Below are positions 13,854 to 14,555 of a stretch of DNA of 14,555 nt, piece by piece; the first letter of the stretch is position 1, and each line of letters opens with the position of its first letter. A model generated the notes under the pieces. The model worked only from the letters and a program-made list of their open reading frames with translations. It ran no database searches and was not told the DNA's origin. The stretch covers positions 1 to 14,555 of the forward strand of contig QHPA01000167.1 in NCBI GenBank assembly GCA_003218935.1. The letters run 5' to 3'. The stretch comes from Verrucomicrobiota bacterium (GTDB lineage: Bacteria > Verrucomicrobiota > Verrucomicrobiia > Limisphaerales > AV2). Made by a program: the position numbers and the translations under genes.

Positions 13854-14555
13854 ATGAAAACACGTTACCGCCTAATTCGTCGGGGCATTCGCGGTGGAGC
13901 ATTTTACTGCGTGGACACCAAGACCGGTAAGCGCACCAGTCTTGGCACCGCGGATGAGGATGCAGCGCAGCAAATCATCGAAGCGAAGAACCGGGCTCAA
14001 CGCCAGCCGGTGCTCAATCTCCAAATCGCTAAAGCCTATCTCGCTGGCAGCGACAATGGCATTACCACGCGCACCTGGCAACACGCCATCGAGGCGTTGA
14101 CCAATACCAAGCAGGGAGCTAACCGACACCGCTGGAAAACCGCCGCGAAGGACAAGGCGTTTTTCCTTTTGCTGCCGCAGGTCATCATCGAGACCCAAGG
14201 CGAACAGCTTCTGAAAGTCCTTCAGATGGGCACGGTCTCCACCAACGTCTATCTGCGCCGCTTGCACAACTTCTGCGTGGACATGAATTGGCTGCCCTGG
14301 CCGTTGATTCCCAAACGTCAGTGGCCTGCCGTGCGTTTCAAGGACAAGCGCGGCATCACCTGGGAAGAACACTCCAAGATTGTCGAACGAGAGAAGAACC
14401 CGGAGCGTAAGGCCTTCTATCAACTCGCTTGGCACCTGGGCGCGTCGCAATCGGATTTGGCAAACCTGCAAGCCGAGGACGTGGATTGGCAGGCGCGGAT
14501 CATCTGCTTCATCCGGATGAAGACGCGCTGGCGCGGGCAGCAGCCACCCCAGATC
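13854..14555 (+). CDS. tyrosine-recombinase-like integrase, cut by the right edge
   Basis: 234 residues are visible and the frame is open to the window end. The N-terminus (MKTRYRLIRRGIRGGAFYCV, then TGKRTSLGTADEDAAQQI) resembles arm-type DNA-binding domains of phage integrases. VSTNVYLRRLHNFCVDMNWLPWPLIPK (128-154) fits the SAM-like core-binding domain. ITWEEHSKIVE followed by KAFYQLAWHLGASQSDLANLQAEDVDW (186-212) fits the start of the catalytic domain. In the box-I position, where most family members have G-x-R-x-x-E/D, this protein has GASQSDL, so the first catalytic Arg is not seen. The R-H-x-x-H/W and Tyr motifs would lie beyond the edge. ATG 13854 is used; an in-frame GTG at 13845 is possible. 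Its position after tRNA-Cys indicates an integrative element extending rightward. Confidence 0.75.
   Translation, partial: MKTRYRLIRRGIRGGAFYCVDTKTGKRTSLGTADEDAAQQIIEAKNRAQRQPVLNLQIAKAYLAGSDNGITTRTWQHAIEALTNTKQGANRHRWKTAAKDKAFFLLLPQVIIETQGEQLLKVLQMGTVSTNVYLRRLHNFCVDMNWLPWPLIPKRQWPAVRFKDKRGITWEEHSKIVEREKNPERKAFYQLAWHLGASQSDLANLQAEDVDWQARIICFIRMKTRWRGQQPPQI

Noticed and set aside
13872..14471. A 199-codon minus-strand open frame
   Set aside because: It mirrors the integrase gene, whose domains and start are clear; the antisense translation has no recognisable features.

Overview
The window is bacterial, high-GC over most of its length, and looks like a Verrucomicrobiota-type chromosome. That placement is an inference from gene content (HpnA, YajQ, an ABC-dependent polysaccharide locus), weak or absent Shine-Dalgarno signals, and several hairpin or tandem intergenic repeats. 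No marker gene in the window fixes the taxonomy.

Positions 9814 down to about 209 (minus strand) form one long, tightly packed surface-polysaccharide operon. In transcription order it holds: a Wzm-type ABC permease; a Wzt-type ATPase with a long C-terminal domain; a class I methyltransferase; an Eis-like GNAT/SCP2 acetyltransferase; GDP-mannose 4,6-dehydratase (gmd); a GDP-fucose-synthase-like SDR protein that lacks most catalytic residues; a DegT/perosamine-synthase-like aminotransferase; a divergent glycosyltransferase; and an AT-rich FkbM methyltransferase. Three junctions overlap (4, 7 and 4 bp). The simplest reading is synthesis of a GDP-perosamine-like 4-amino-6-deoxy sugar, possible N-acylation and O-methylation, and export of the finished chain by the ABC (Wzm/Wzt) route. 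Past the operon, at the left edge, lie a methyltransferase remnant and a hairpin-bearing sequence that opens a small partial reading frame.

Positions 9815-12452 hold housekeeping genes around that locus: yajQ (plus), a 73-bp near-perfect inverted repeat and short period-10 repeats, hpnA (minus), and a small TPR protein (plus).

Positions 12496-13528 hold a methylthioribose-1-phosphate isomerase gene (mtnA) that is broken by an internal deletion with a frameshift and also carries an in-frame heptanucleotide tandem repeat. A tRNA-Cys(GCA) with encoded CCA follows at 13605-13679. It is followed by short direct and inverted repeats and the 5' part of a tyrosine-recombinase-like integrase running off the right edge. 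This is the usual layout of an integrative element or island inserted at a tRNA 3' end.

I found no CRISPR array, rRNA, complete insertion sequence or convincing sigma-70 promoter. The most unusual items are the SDR protein with a dismantled active site inside an intact operon, the Eis-like acetyltransferase in a sugar locus, and the start of an island beside tRNA-Cys.
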